Assembly (NCBI GenBank): GCA_038521865.1
Contig: JBCBKO010000001.1
Location: 434,001 to 498,000, forward strand
Reading direction: 5' to 3'
DNA length: 64,000 nucleotides
Origin: CALBPI01 sp038521865
GTDB taxonomy: Bacteria; Pseudomonadota; Gammaproteobacteria; Steroidobacterales; Woeseiaceae
Shown here piece after piece: positions 25,770-35,019 of the stretch. The position numbers and the translations under genes were made by a program. The number at the start of each line of letters is the position of its first letter. Positions within the stretch are counted from its first letter, which is position 1. Below the pieces are notes generated by a model. That model was given only the letters and a program-made list of their open reading frames with translations. It ran no database searches and was not told the DNA's origin.

Positions 25770-28355
25770 CTAGTTGCAACTCGGTAGCTGATCGATCCAG
25801 TTCGAAACCAAAGTGACACCCGCATTGTCGACCAGGTTCGAGCCGACCGGTGGCATGCCATGTACATCACGTCGCTGCATTCGATCCACAATTATTGAGC
25901 GACTGGCATCGCCGGGTGCGATGAGTCTCGCGTCGACAATGCCAAGAGACCCTGCAGTCGGCGTGACATCACAAGCGTTGGTTGCCGATAGCGCTGTCTC
26001 TGCACGGAGATCCAGGTCTGTCGGAACAGGCCCATTCGGTCGGTGGCAACTTGCGCAGTTGGTATCGAGATAGGCACGTGCACGTCGCTCAAGCGACTGG
26101 CCAGTGTCCGCGGGATCTGCAAGTGCGTCCAACGTGTTGACTGCGCCGGGTAATGGTGCTGTCAGCATTTGCACGTGCTCTATCGTCTCCAGTTGGTTTG
26201 CGGTCCGGCCTGTCGACGGATACTGAAAATCGCGGTTTAGTTGATTGATTTCCGGACCGAGCGCGAAGCCGGCAGCGGACGTGTGGCACTGCATGCACTG
26301 TGATTCCGAAGGGTAGATCCATTGCTGTGAACCAATGGTTGCAACCTTGCCACCTTGAACACGTATCGCATCGGTCTGCGCAGCATTCCATTCATAGGTA
26401 TAGCCGGCCCAGCTTCCGTCGGTGTGACGCATCAAATGCCTTGTCTCGATCAATCGACCTCCAAGTCGGAAATTCTTGACGATCACGGTGCCGACGGGAA
26501 ACTCAAAATCACCCTCAGCATTGATGCCGATCGTCTCGTTGTTGGGCAGACCGATATACCGGTCCTTTTCCGCCGCGTCGGACCAGAAAGGGGCGTTTAA
26601 CGAATACGGGAGCAAACCGGAATAGGGCAACGCGGTGTTTCCAGGTTGCGTGCAACCGGAATCGGAGAGCCGATCGGGAATCGTGTCGGGTGTTGCGGCC
26701 CCAACGCGCTGCATACGACGTACCCGGCCGCGCCCGTTGCTGCCGTTGATATCCACAAGGTAGAGCTCACCGTCCGGACCTGAAGCAAACGCAGTCGGAT
26801 TGAGGCTTGTGTTCGCCAACTGGTCATTGGTGAAGCCGCCGTTGCCATCGGGTCTTGCCACCCAGACTCGGCCAGAACCATAGTCGGCGAAAACATAAAG
26901 CCCAATCAGGTCGGGGATTTCTGTCCCCCGGTAGACCTGACCACCTGTTATTGAATTACCTAGTGATCGGCCATATTCGGTGACGGGATCGATTAGCGTT
27001 GAGAGGTCGCAGTCACTGGCATTGCCAGTTTCCCGCGTGCCTTCTTTGCACCGCCAACCATAGTTGCCAGCCAAACGAATCTGGTTTACCTCTTCCAGCG
27101 CGCCCTGACCAACATCAGCGAGCCACAGCGTCGAGCCTTCTGGATCGAAAGCCCAGCGCCATGGGTTTCGAAGTCCCCAGGCAAAGATCTCTGGGCAGTC
27201 CGCCGAGTTGGCTCCTGGCCCGCAGGGCGGGTTCGAAGCGAACGGGTTGTCTGTTGGGATCCGATAGCCACCCCCGGTCGCCTGTACATCCAACCTCAGC
27301 ATACTGCCGAGTAATCGGGTGGTGTCCTGCGCCCTCGCTCGCGGGTCGTTGCCACTGCCACCGTCACCGAGACCGACATACAAGAAACCGTCTGGTCCGA
27401 ATGCAATATCACCACCATTGTGGTTGTCGAAGTCCTGGTCGATCTCGATGATGATCTGTTCCGTCGCGCCAGGACCCGGCGCAGTGACGTCATCAAGTAC
27501 AAAACGTGAAATCACACTACGCATGTTGGGTCCGGTGTGCTCGACGGTATAGGAAAGGAATATCTCGGGTGTCGTCGGGTAGTCCGGGTGAAACGCCATA
27601 CCCAGAAGTCCGCCCTCGGAGTTGGTGCGGATGTTGCGGGTGTCGTTCAGATCAAGATATTCGGTGGCAGCATTCGGGTTCGCAGGATCGAATGTCAGGA
27701 TCTGCCCCATTTTTTGCAGCACAAACCATCGTCCGGATGGGCCCGGTTCCAGCAATAGCTTGGTCGGTTGCAGGAAATCACTAATCGCGGGATAGACATC
27801 GACGAATTCCACGCTGGAGCCCGCTGTAGGTCGAGCCGGTGCAACGCAAGTCTGGTTATCCGGTCGTGTGTCGAGTCCAAACGCGACGGCGCTGGAGTCG
27901 TCGTCGCGGATAGTCCCTGTTGCGGAAGCGCGTGTGATCTGAGCGTTAACCGGAGACGATAGCGTCACCGTCAGTGTCTCGTCGACTTCCTCAAGACTGT
28001 CGCCAATGACCGGTATGTCGATCGACGCCGTACGGGTGCCGGAAGGAATCTGAAGCGTGCCGGATACCGAGGTGTAGTCTGTGCCAGCCTCCGCGGTGCC
28101 GTCCGCGACAGCGTATTCCACGCTGGCGTCAGCAAAGCTTGCGCCCGCCGGCAACGTGCCCGAGACCGAAACCGTGAACGAGAGCACGACTGTGCCCGAG
28201 TCTCCCTCTGTCACCGTTGAGTCGCTAATGGCGACATCAGGATTTACAACAACCGGGGGATTCGTCGTTCCCCCGCTGCTGCCACCGCCACAGGCGCTGA
28301 CAGCGATTGCAATCAGGCCGACCCCTAGCCATCGTCCGATTCGGTAGCTCCCCAT
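25770..28355 (-). CDS. Lipoprotein with Calx-beta domain, sugar/sorbosone dehydrogenase-like propeller and c-type heme region
   Basis: An 861-residue lipoprotein (lipobox AVSAC, Cys near 22) followed by a glycine/serine-rich linker. Residues about 35-155 are a Calx-beta domain. Residues about 175-560 are a PQQ-dependent soluble glucose/sorbosone dehydrogenase-like beta-propeller (GGLLGMAFHPDY, GDGGSGNDPRARAQD, WAFDPEGSTLWLADVGQG). The C-terminal part has two CxxCH heme motifs, CMQCH at about 687 and CASCH at about 767. This suggests a periplasmic or surface dehydrogenase that passes electrons from PQQ to its own hemes. The PQQ synthesis genes and the electron acceptor are not in the window; substrate unknown. 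Confidence 0.87.
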   Translation of the reverse strand: MGSYRIGRWLGVGLIAIAVSACGGGSSGGTTNPPVVVNPDVAISDSTVTEGDSGTVVLSFTVSVSGTLPAGASFADASVEYAVADGTAEAGTDYTSVSGTLQIPSGTRTASIDIPVIGDSLEEVDETLTVTLSSPVNAQITRASATGTIRDDDSSAVAFGLDTRPDNQTCVAPARPTAGSSVEFVDVYPAISDFLQPTKLLLEPGPSGRWFVLQKMGQILTFDPANPNAATEYLDLNDTRNIRTNSEGGLLGMAFHPDYPTTPEIFLSYTVEHTGPNMRSVISRFVLDDVTAPGPGATEQIIIEIDQDFDNHNGGDIAFGPDGFLYVGLGDGGSGNDPRARAQDTTRLLGSMLRLDVQATGGGYRIPTDNPFASNPPCGPGANSADCPEIFAWGLRNPWRWAFDPEGSTLWLADVGQGALEEVNQIRLAGNYGWRCKEGTRETGNASDCDLSTLIDPVTEYGRSLGNSITGGQVYRGTEIPDLIGLYVFADYGSGRVWVARPDGNGGFTNDQLANTSLNPTAFASGPDGELYLVDINGSNGRGRVRRMQRVGAATPDTIPDRLSDSGCTQPGNTALPYSGLLPYSLNAPFWSDAAEKDRYIGLPNNETIGINAEGDFEFPVGTVIVKNFRLGGRLIETRHLMRHTDGSWAGYTYEWNAAQTDAIRVQGGKVATIGSQQWIYPSESQCMQCHTSAAGFALGPEINQLNRDFQYPSTGRTANQLETIEHVQMLTAPLPGAVNTLDALADPADTGQSLERRARAYLDTNCASCHRPNGPVPTDLDLRAETALSATNACDVTPTAGSLGIVDARLIAPGDASRSIIVDRMQRRDVHGMPPVGSNLVDNAGVTLVSNWIDQLPSCN

Positions 28356-28469
28356 GCGCGACTCCGAAAACTGGATATGAGCCCGAGGCTACCAGAAGCT
28401 ACTGATCGAAACGGTGACTTATGCACGGCTTGTCGCTGCATTGCGACGTTGGCATGTAGAATTGTTGCA

Positions 28470-28934
28470 ATGAAGATCGAACTGAATATCGACGGTGCCG
28501 ATCATGTGGTCGACGTCGAACCCGAGATGCCCCTGTTGTGGGTGTTGCGTGATGAACTGAATATCACAGGGCCCAAATACGGCTGTGGTATTGCCATGTG
28601 TGGTGCGTGCACCGTCCACGTAGACGGGAAGGCGGTGCGGTCATGCTCGTATCCAGCGAATGCGGTTAAAGGGCCAGTGAAAACGATTTCCGGTCTGGGT
28701 ACACCCGATGCGCTGCATGCCGTTCAATCCGCCTGGATTGAGCATCAGGTCGCTCAATGCGGATACTGTCAGTCAGGGCAGATCATGTCTGCTGCCGCGT
28801 TGCTCGAACGCTCGCCAAACCCGAGTGATGCACAAATCGACGCCGCGATGCGCGGCAATCTGTGCAGGTGTGGCGCGTACCCGCGTATCCGTGCTGCGAT
28901 CAAGTCGGCGGCTGAAAGTTTGGGGGCCGACTAG
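28470..28934 (+). CDS. iorA: Molybdenum hydroxylase small subunit, [2Fe-2S] protein (IorA-like)
   Basis: A 154-residue iron-sulfur subunit of the isoquinoline 1-oxidoreductase/aldehyde oxidoreductase class. The plant-ferredoxin-type cluster is CGIAMCGACTVHVDG with a later RSC; the second [2Fe-2S] domain shows CGYCQSG and NLCRCGAY. The ATG at 28470 starts directly at MKIELNIDG; upstream in-frame sequence to 28377 lacks similarity. The catalytic subunit gene starts one base after the stop. It transfers electrons from the molybdenum site to an acceptor. Confidence 0.9.
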   Translation: MKIELNIDGADHVVDVEPEMPLLWVLRDELNITGPKYGCGIAMCGACTVHVDGKAVRSCSYPANAVKGPVKTISGLGTPDALHAVQSAWIEHQVAQCGYCQSGQIMSAAALLERSPNPSDAQIDAAMRGNLCRCGAYPRIRAAIKSAAESLGAD

Positions 28935-28935
28935 C

Positions 28936-31176
28936 ATGGCAAAACGTAAGACACTAACCAGACGAGCACTGCTCATTGGCTCGGCGGCTGTAGCCGGAGG
29001 GGTAGTGTTCGGCGTCTGGCGCTACAAGACACCGTATGCGAACCCGCTTTTGGAGACGCTTGAGGATGGTGAGGTCGCACTCACGCCGTATCTGCGGCTG
29101 GATGCATCGGGGATCACGATTATTACCCCACGTGCGGAAATGGGGCAGGGTATCCATACCACCTTGGCTGCGCTGGTTGCCGAGGAACTTGATGTCGATC
29201 TCAAGGATGTGGCCGTTGAGCACGGCCCCGCATCTGCCGCCTACTTCAATGCAGCGCTGGTTGAAGACAGCCTCCCTTATGCAATGACGGATGATAGTGG
29301 CTCAGCCGAGCGCGCACGGCGCTTCAGCCGAATCCCTGCGAAGTTTCTGGGCATGCAGATCACTGGCGGCAGCGCGTCCATCCCGGATGGATACACGAAG
29401 ATGCGTCTCGCCGGCGCTGCGGCTCGAGAGGTGCTGTTGCAGGCGGCAAGTCGACGTAGTGGTGTTGCGGTGGATGCGCTGAAGACAATATCCGGAAACG
29501 TAGTAATGCCCGATGGCCGAAAATTTGCTTACACCGAGCTAGCCGAAGCGGCGGCAAAGATCGAGCCGCCCTCGGAACCGAAGCTCAAAGCGAAATCTTC
29601 GTGGCGATTGCTCGGCAGGTCACAGCCACGGGTGGATGTTGTTGCAAAGTCCACCGGTACGGCTGAATACGCCATGGATTTGCGACTACCCGGAATGCGG
29701 TTTGCAACAGTCAAACGAAATCCGCATCTCGGTTCAGCAATGATCGGATTTGATGCGTCAGAGGCGTTGGCGATGCCTGGTGTTGAGGCAGCTGTCGCGT
29801 TGGACGATGGCGTGATCGTCGTAGCAAACAACACCTGGCGTGCATTCAAGGCGGCAGATGCCGTCAGTATTGAATGGTCCGAACCGACTTATCCTGACTC
29901 TTCTCAAGCGATGTTGGAGCGAACCGCTGCAGCTATCGACGATGACCTCGAAGACAGTCGCATGCGCGATGACGGTGAGGTCGATGCGGCATTAATCGAG
30001 GCGGATATTGTTAGCGGCGAATACCGCGTTCCCTTATTGGCACACGCGACCATGGAGCCGATGAATGCAACAGCGTGGCTTCGAGGCAACCGGTTAGACG
30101 TTTGGGCGGGCAACCAGAACCCGACACAGGCTCGCAAGGATGCAGCGGCAATCGCGGACATCGACGAAGATAACGTTCACATCCGTACGACCTACATGGG
30201 TGGCGGGTTTGGGCGTCGGGCAGAAATGGACTTTATTCATCACGCGGTGCACGCGGCTGTCGCCATTGCCGGCACACCAGTCAGTGTGGTGTGGTCACGT
30301 GAGGAGGATATGACGCACGATCAGTATCGTCCGGCCGCCGTCGCACGATTTCGCGGAGCAATCGACGCGAAGGGCATCTCGGCGCTCGACATCAAGGTTT
30401 CTGCACCCTCGGTGATGGAGTCACAGCTGGGTCGCCTTGGGTTGCCCGTATTGGGTTCCGACATGACGATCGTGCAAGGTGCATGGGATCAACCGTACAA
30501 CTTCGCAAACTATCGGGTTACCGGTTATCGCCCGGAAGTCATGATTCCGATTACGTCCTGGCGATCTGTAGGCAACTCACAAAACGGGTTCTTTCAAGAG
30601 TCGATGATCGACGAGCTTGCGCACAGCGCAGGTGTTGACCCGTTAGATATTCGCCTCGCGCACATTGAACATGTGGCCAGTCGAAAAGTGCTTGAGACGG
30701 TAGCCGAGATGTCCGAATGGGGCTCAGCGCGGCCTGAGGGGCATGGTCTCGGTCTGGCGTTTGTGTTGTCGTTTGGTGTTCCCGTCGCACAGGTGATGGA
30801 AGTTGCGGTTGATGAACGTGGCGTTCGCCTACTCAACGCATGGATAGCTGCTGATGTTGGTATTGCACTGGATCCCAGGAATGTCGAGGCGCAGCTGCAG
30901 GGTGGAATGAACTTTGGTCTTGCGGCTGCGATCAGCGGTGAAATCACCGTGAGCGAAGGTAGAGTCGACCAAACCAACTTCCATCAATACGATGGTATTC
31001 GAATTCATCAATCACCGAATTTTGCGGTCAGAATTCTCGAAAATGGTGAGAAGATTCGGGGTGTCGGTGAGCCTGGCTTGCCACCCGCGGCTCCAGCGCT
31101 CGCGAACGCAGTTTTTGCAGCGACGGGCCAACGCATACGAGAGCTGCCCATGCGAAAACATATGAGGTTCGTGTAG
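28936..31176 (+). CDS. iorB: Molybdenum hydroxylase large subunit (IorB-like), Tat-exported
   Basis: A 746-residue molybdopterin-binding subunit of the isoquinoline 1-oxidoreductase type. A Tat-like N-terminus (TLTRRALLIGSAAVAGG) indicates folded export to the periplasm. Family segments include PRAEMGQGIHT, NPTQARKDAA, YMGGGFGRRAEMD and EPGLPPAAPALANA with the likely active-site glutamate near the C-terminus. It hydroxylates an N-heterocycle or oxidises an aldehyde; the substrate is unknown. A frame extension to 28708 overlaps the small subunit and is ignored. The CoA-transferase gene starts on the last base of the stop. Confidence 0.9.
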   Translation: MAKRKTLTRRALLIGSAAVAGGVVFGVWRYKTPYANPLLETLEDGEVALTPYLRLDASGITIITPRAEMGQGIHTTLAALVAEELDVDLKDVAVEHGPASAAYFNAALVEDSLPYAMTDDSGSAERARRFSRIPAKFLGMQITGGSASIPDGYTKMRLAGAAAREVLLQAASRRSGVAVDALKTISGNVVMPDGRKFAYTELAEAAAKIEPPSEPKLKAKSSWRLLGRSQPRVDVVAKSTGTAEYAMDLRLPGMRFATVKRNPHLGSAMIGFDASEALAMPGVEAAVALDDGVIVVANNTWRAFKAADAVSIEWSEPTYPDSSQAMLERTAAAIDDDLEDSRMRDDGEVDAALIEADIVSGEYRVPLLAHATMEPMNATAWLRGNRLDVWAGNQNPTQARKDAAAIADIDEDNVHIRTTYMGGGFGRRAEMDFIHHAVHAAVAIAGTPVSVVWSREEDMTHDQYRPAAVARFRGAIDAKGISALDIKVSAPSVMESQLGRLGLPVLGSDMTIVQGAWDQPYNFANYRVTGYRPEVMIPITSWRSVGNSQNGFFQESMIDELAHSAGVDPLDIRLAHIEHVASRKVLETVAEMSEWGSARPEGHGLGLAFVLSFGVPVAQVMEVAVDERGVRLLNAWIAADVGIALDPRNVEAQLQGGMNFGLAAAISGEITVSEGRVDQTNFHQYDGIRIHQSPNFAVRILENGEKIRGVGEPGLPPAAPALANAVFAATGQRIRELPMRKHMRFV

Positions 31177-32318
31177 TGGCCGGACCCCTTGCAGGACTGC
31201 GTGTCATAGAGGTGCGGGGCATAGGCCCAGGCCCTTATGCAGGGATGGTGTTCGCGGACCTTGGCGCTGACGTCGTCGTCGTTGAACGCGCGGCTTCACC
31301 GAGTGGACTGGCGCCGCCTGCCGCAGCGGATGCGCATATGCGTGGCAAGCGCTCGATTGCGTTGAATCTAAAATCACCTGACGGTGTTGAAGCGTTACTG
31401 AAACTGGTGGAAACGTCCGATGCGCTTCTGGAGGGTTTCAGGCCGGGAGTGGCCGAAAAGCTGGGATTCGGACCAGAAACGTGTCTGAAGCGTAACTCAC
31501 GCTTGGTCTATGGACGGGTGACCGGCTGGGGACAAACCGGGCCACTCAGTGGTGCCGCGGGTCACGACATTAATTACATCTCGCTGACCGGTGCACTCGC
31601 TGCGATAGGTAACAATGAGAAACCCACGATTCCACTCAATCTGATTGGCGATTATGCGGGCGGAAGCCTGTTTTTGGTGGTTGGTATGCTCGCCGCTTTG
31701 CTAGAGGCAAGCACATCGGGTCGAGGGCAGGTCGTTGATGCGGCAATAACAGACGGTTCAGCGCACCTGATGTCTTTGTTTCATACGCTCGGATCTCTCG
31801 GAGTATGGCGCACGAATCGTTCCGCGAATCTGCTTGACGGTGCAGCACCCTTCTACGACGTCTATCGTACTGCCGATAACGAATTTGTCTCGATTGGTTC
31901 GCTTGAGCCGCAGTTTTTTGCGTTGTTGGTTGAACGCCTTAGCTTGGATCCGGAGCTTTTCTCCAATCAGCACGACAGTCGGCGTTGGCCTGAAATGCGT
32001 GACGCCTTGGAGCGGGTTTTTTTGAGCAAGACGCGCGCCGAATGGTCCGAGCTGCTCGAAGGGTCGGATGTGTGCTTTGCACCGGTCCACAACTTCGAGG
32101 ACGCACCGGGGCATCCGCATAACCGCGAACGCGAGACATATGTTGATGTCGGCGGGCTCGTTCAACCTGCACCCGCGCCAAAATTCTCTGAAACGAAACC
32201 CGCAACACCGGCGCCGCCGCGACCCGAGGGGAGTGACACTCGAGCGTTGCTGGTTGAGATCGGCTTCTCAAATTCCGAAGTGGACCAGCTTGTCGCGACC
32301 GGCGCGGCGTTCGAGTAG
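31176..32318 (+). CDS. CaiB/BaiF-family CoA-transferase or alpha-methylacyl-CoA racemase
   Basis: A 380-residue type III CoA-transferase-fold enzyme. LRVIEVRGIGPGPYAGM, ADLGADVVVVER, MRGKRSIALNLKSPDG and GHDINYISLTGALA match alpha-methylacyl-CoA racemases (Amacr/Mcr) more closely than oxalate-type CoA-transferases. It acts in the cytoplasm on branched acyl-CoAs. Its GTG start overlaps the iorB stop (TAGTG), so it is co-translated with a periplasmic oxidoreductase, an odd pairing. The stop is five bases from the end of the convergent stress-protein gene. Confidence 0.86.
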   Translation: MAGPLAGLRVIEVRGIGPGPYAGMVFADLGADVVVVERAASPSGLAPPAAADAHMRGKRSIALNLKSPDGVEALLKLVETSDALLEGFRPGVAEKLGFGPETCLKRNSRLVYGRVTGWGQTGPLSGAAGHDINYISLTGALAAIGNNEKPTIPLNLIGDYAGGSLFLVVGMLAALLEASTSGRGQVVDAAITDGSAHLMSLFHTLGSLGVWRTNRSANLLDGAAPFYDVYRTADNEFVSIGSLEPQFFALLVERLSLDPELFSNQHDSRRWPEMRDALERVFLSKTRAEWSELLEGSDVCFAPVHNFEDAPGHPHNRERETYVDVGGLVQPAPAPKFSETKPATPAPPRPEGSDTRALLVEIGFSNSEVDQLVATGAAFE

Positions 32319-32322
32319 CCGG

Positions 32323-33276
32323 CTAAAGGGTCACCGGACTCACAAATCCGTCCGGTTTCACGGTCAATACCGAACAGGAGAGCTGCCCCAGGATGGTTTC
32401 TGCGGTGTTGCCGATGACGATTCCCGGGATGCCGGTTCGGCCAACCGTCCCCATGACGACCAACTCTGCGCCAAGCCCGCGTGCCAATTCGGGGACGCGC
32501 TGCCCTGGATTACCTTGCACCAGGTGTACCGTCGGCTTCAGGTAACGACCCATGTTCTCGTCACTCGCGCAGTGTTTTGCAACGAAGCGATCGATCCAAT
32601 CGCGACGTGTGGCTTGTTCATCCTCTAATAACGCGTCGACGTCATATTTCGATATGCCGCTTCGCGGAGAGCGCATGAAGCTTTCATGTCTCAGCATCCA
32701 CGTATGCACGATGTGAAGCTCGGAGAATTCGGATAGCGCGACCGAAGCGGCGATTTCCAAGACCTGGGCGTTTAGTGCATCAACCTCCGGATTCTCAGGG
32801 TCGTAGTCCAGCGCAGCAATGACTTCGCGAAACGCGGTTTGTTGCGTGGACTTGATCAGCCAAACCGGACATGGGCACTTTCGCAGCAGCTTTAGGTCTG
32901 TGCCGAAAAATAATTGTGCCAATCCCTCCAGTGGTTCGACCGCCTTGATCACCAGGTCCCGATCAGACAGCAAAACATCGCGAATGATTTCCATAAAAGG
33001 TTTGCCGAGCATTACTTCGCAATGGACAGAGTCGATACCTTCGGGCTTTTGAGCAACCATGGTCTTCAGCTCTTCGGTACGCCGATTCACCATCGCTCTC
33101 AATAGTGGACTCGTACCGTTGAGATGTTCGAATTTTTCGTGCTCATTTGCATCGATGACCCCAGCCACGGTTAGCCTTGCCTGATTGTTGCTGGCCAGTT
33201 CGAAAGCTTGCGCAAGCGCAGCTTCGCAGGGAGCACTGAAGTCGGTAACGAACAAAATATTGCAGAAACGTTTCAT
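32323..33276 (-). CDS. Universal stress protein, tandem UspA domains (UspE-like)
   Basis: A 317-residue protein of two Usp domains. The N-terminal one begins NILFVTDFSAPCEAALAQAFELA. The C-terminal one ends with the ATP-binding signature GTVGRTGIPGIVIGNTAE (G-x2-G-x9-G-[S/T/N] type). Tandem proteins of about 315 residues correspond to UspE of Escherichia coli, linked to stress survival. It is monocistronic and divergent from the DUF885-like gene with 138 bases between them. Confidence 0.88.
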   Translation of the reverse strand: MKRFCNILFVTDFSAPCEAALAQAFELASNNQARLTVAGVIDANEHEKFEHLNGTSPLLRAMVNRRTEELKTMVAQKPEGIDSVHCEVMLGKPFMEIIRDVLLSDRDLVIKAVEPLEGLAQLFFGTDLKLLRKCPCPVWLIKSTQQTAFREVIAALDYDPENPEVDALNAQVLEIAASVALSEFSELHIVHTWMLRHESFMRSPRSGISKYDVDALLEDEQATRRDWIDRFVAKHCASDENMGRYLKPTVHLVQGNPGQRVPELARGLGAELVVMGTVGRTGIPGIVIGNTAETILGQLSCSVLTVKPDGFVSPVTL

Positions 33277-33341
33277 GGTTCAGCTCCTTATTGCCCAACC
33301 CACGAGGTTAGAGATTTTGTATTGGCCTACGGAAGATTTTG

Positions 33342-33357
33342 TCGAACGAAAGTTCGA
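33342..33357. repeat. Palindrome with GAAA loop in a divergent promoter region
   Basis: TCGAAC and GTTCGA flank GAAA. It lies between the divergent universal stress protein and DUF885-like genes, 66 bases from the former and 58 from the latter, so it is a candidate operator. It could instead form a GNRA-type hairpin in the leader. Confidence 0.4.
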
Positions 33358-33414
33358 ATCTCTCGCGTGGGAGTTCTCTGGTAGGCTCGCAGTCATTCGT
33401 AATGGAGGTCGAAG

Positions 33415-35019
33415 ATGCTCAAGCGACTCATTCCCCTGCTGATGCTCTGGTCCTGCGCTGTCGCCGACGAGCATGCCGATTTGATCACGCTTTTCGAGGC
33501 CTGGCGCGCCTTCGAACAGCCACCGCTATTGGATGGGGCACCTGACTACACGCATGCGCAGTTCGAAAGCCGCCAAGCAGAGTTCGAAAAACTTCGTGCA
33601 ACACTGAACAGCATGGAAATCGCCGATTGGCCCGTGGGCGAGCAAGTGGACTGGCATCTCGTGCGTGCGGAGATGAACGGTTACGACTTCAATCGCCGGG
33701 TCTTGATGCCGTGGACGCGCGATCCTGCGTTCTACAACACTATCTGGACTTATCGTAGCGACGTTCCGGCGCACGAGGGTCCAACACATCACGCGGTGGT
33801 CGAGCTTTGGCAGTACACGTTCCCTCTCAGCGAAGCCGAGGAGGCTCGGTTAGCACGGGAGCTGTCGGTTATCCCACCGTTGTTTGCTCAGGCAAAAGTG
33901 AACCTGACGGGAAACGCACGGGATCTCTGGATCACGGGAATTCGCGATGTGCGCTCCGATATCGTCGATCTGGACAACATTGAATCGCAGCTGACCAAAT
34001 CAACCAGTGAGCAGCTCCGCAACGTCATTGCCGAGGCCAGAGCGGCGGCAGTAGACCTGGTTGCATGGTTGGAGTCTCAGGCGTCAGAAAAGACTGGGCC
34101 TTCTGGTATCGGGAAGGAGAATTACACGTGGTACCTGCAGAACGTGCACCTGGTGCCGTTGTCCTGGGAGGATGAAGTCCGATTGCTTGAGCGAGAACTC
34201 GCTCGTGCGTGGACTTCACTAAAACTTGAGGAACAACGCAACCAGGATCTACCGCCTTTGGTTGCGGTCACGAATCAGGAAGAATACGAAGCGCGGGGCC
34301 GAGAGGCAGTTGCGCGGATCATGCGCTTCGTGGAAGAGAAGCAAATGCTTACAGTCGCTGATTACATGGAATCGGCGTTGCTTGAGCGATTAGGCAATTT
34401 CGTACCTGAAGAGACGCGAAATTTCTTCTGGATCACAGCGCACCTCGACCCAGCGCCTTTGTATACGCATTTCTACCACTGGTGGGAGCTCGCAAGAATG
34501 GACATAGAGCCACATCCGAGCCCGGTACGACAAGGCGCGCTGCTCTACAACATTTTCGATAGCCGCAATGAAGGTGCCGCAACCGGCGTTGAAGAGATGT
34601 TCATGCATGCCGGTTTGTACGATGACAGCCCTCGATCGCGCGAGCTTGTCTGGATACTACTGGCGCAGCGTGCTGCCAGAGGGCTGGGTTCGCTCTATGC
34701 ACACGCCAATGAGATGACTATGGAGGAGGCGGGCGGAGTGCATATGGAGTGGACGCCGCGCGGCTGGATGAAAACAGAAAAGGAGCTACTTATTTTCGAG
34801 CAGCATCTGTATCTGCGACAACCAGGATATGGAACAAGTTACGTGACGGGCAAATACCTTCTTGAGCAAATGCTTGCGGAGTACGCCAAGCGGCGGGAGG
34901 AGGACGGAGGGGAGTTTGTCATGGCCGAGTTCTTTGATGAGATGAATCGCATTGACAGTATCCCTATGAGTCTTGCGCAGTGGGAAATGACGGGTGTCAA
35001 AACGGATATTCTGAAGTGA
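33415..35019 (+). CDS. DUF885-family protein lacking the zinc-peptidase motif
   Basis: A 534-residue exported protein with a signal peptide (MLKRLIPLLMLWSCAVADE). Family text of DUF885 is clear: GIGKENYTWYLQNV, LRQPGYGTSYVTGKYLLEQMLAEY and FDEMNRIDSIPMSLAQWEM. Active DUF885 members carry HExxPGH upstream of an EGWALYAEE-like segment. Here the second appears as NEGAATGVEEMF, but no HExxH exists before it, so zinc peptidase activity seems lost. It may be a pseudoenzyme or use another mechanism. Its stop overlaps the next start (GTGA), linking it to an active-looking metallopeptidase and an ABC exporter. Confidence 0.82.
   Translation: MLKRLIPLLMLWSCAVADEHADLITLFEAWRAFEQPPLLDGAPDYTHAQFESRQAEFEKLRATLNSMEIADWPVGEQVDWHLVRAEMNGYDFNRRVLMPWTRDPAFYNTIWTYRSDVPAHEGPTHHAVVELWQYTFPLSEAEEARLARELSVIPPLFAQAKVNLTGNARDLWITGIRDVRSDIVDLDNIESQLTKSTSEQLRNVIAEARAAAVDLVAWLESQASEKTGPSGIGKENYTWYLQNVHLVPLSWEDEVRLLERELARAWTSLKLEEQRNQDLPPLVAVTNQEEYEARGREAVARIMRFVEEKQMLTVADYMESALLERLGNFVPEETRNFFWITAHLDPAPLYTHFYHWWELARMDIEPHPSPVRQGALLYNIFDSRNEGAATGVEEMFMHAGLYDDSPRSRELVWILLAQRAARGLGSLYAHANEMTMEEAGGVHMEWTPRGWMKTEKELLIFEQHLYLRQPGYGTSYVTGKYLLEQMLAEYAKRREEDGGEFVMAEFFDEMNRIDSIPMSLAQWEMTGVKTDILK

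Noticed and set aside
33349..33360. GTTCGAATC, resembling a tRNA T-loop
   Set aside because: No acceptor, D or anticodon stems can be drawn around it; it is part of a short palindrome.
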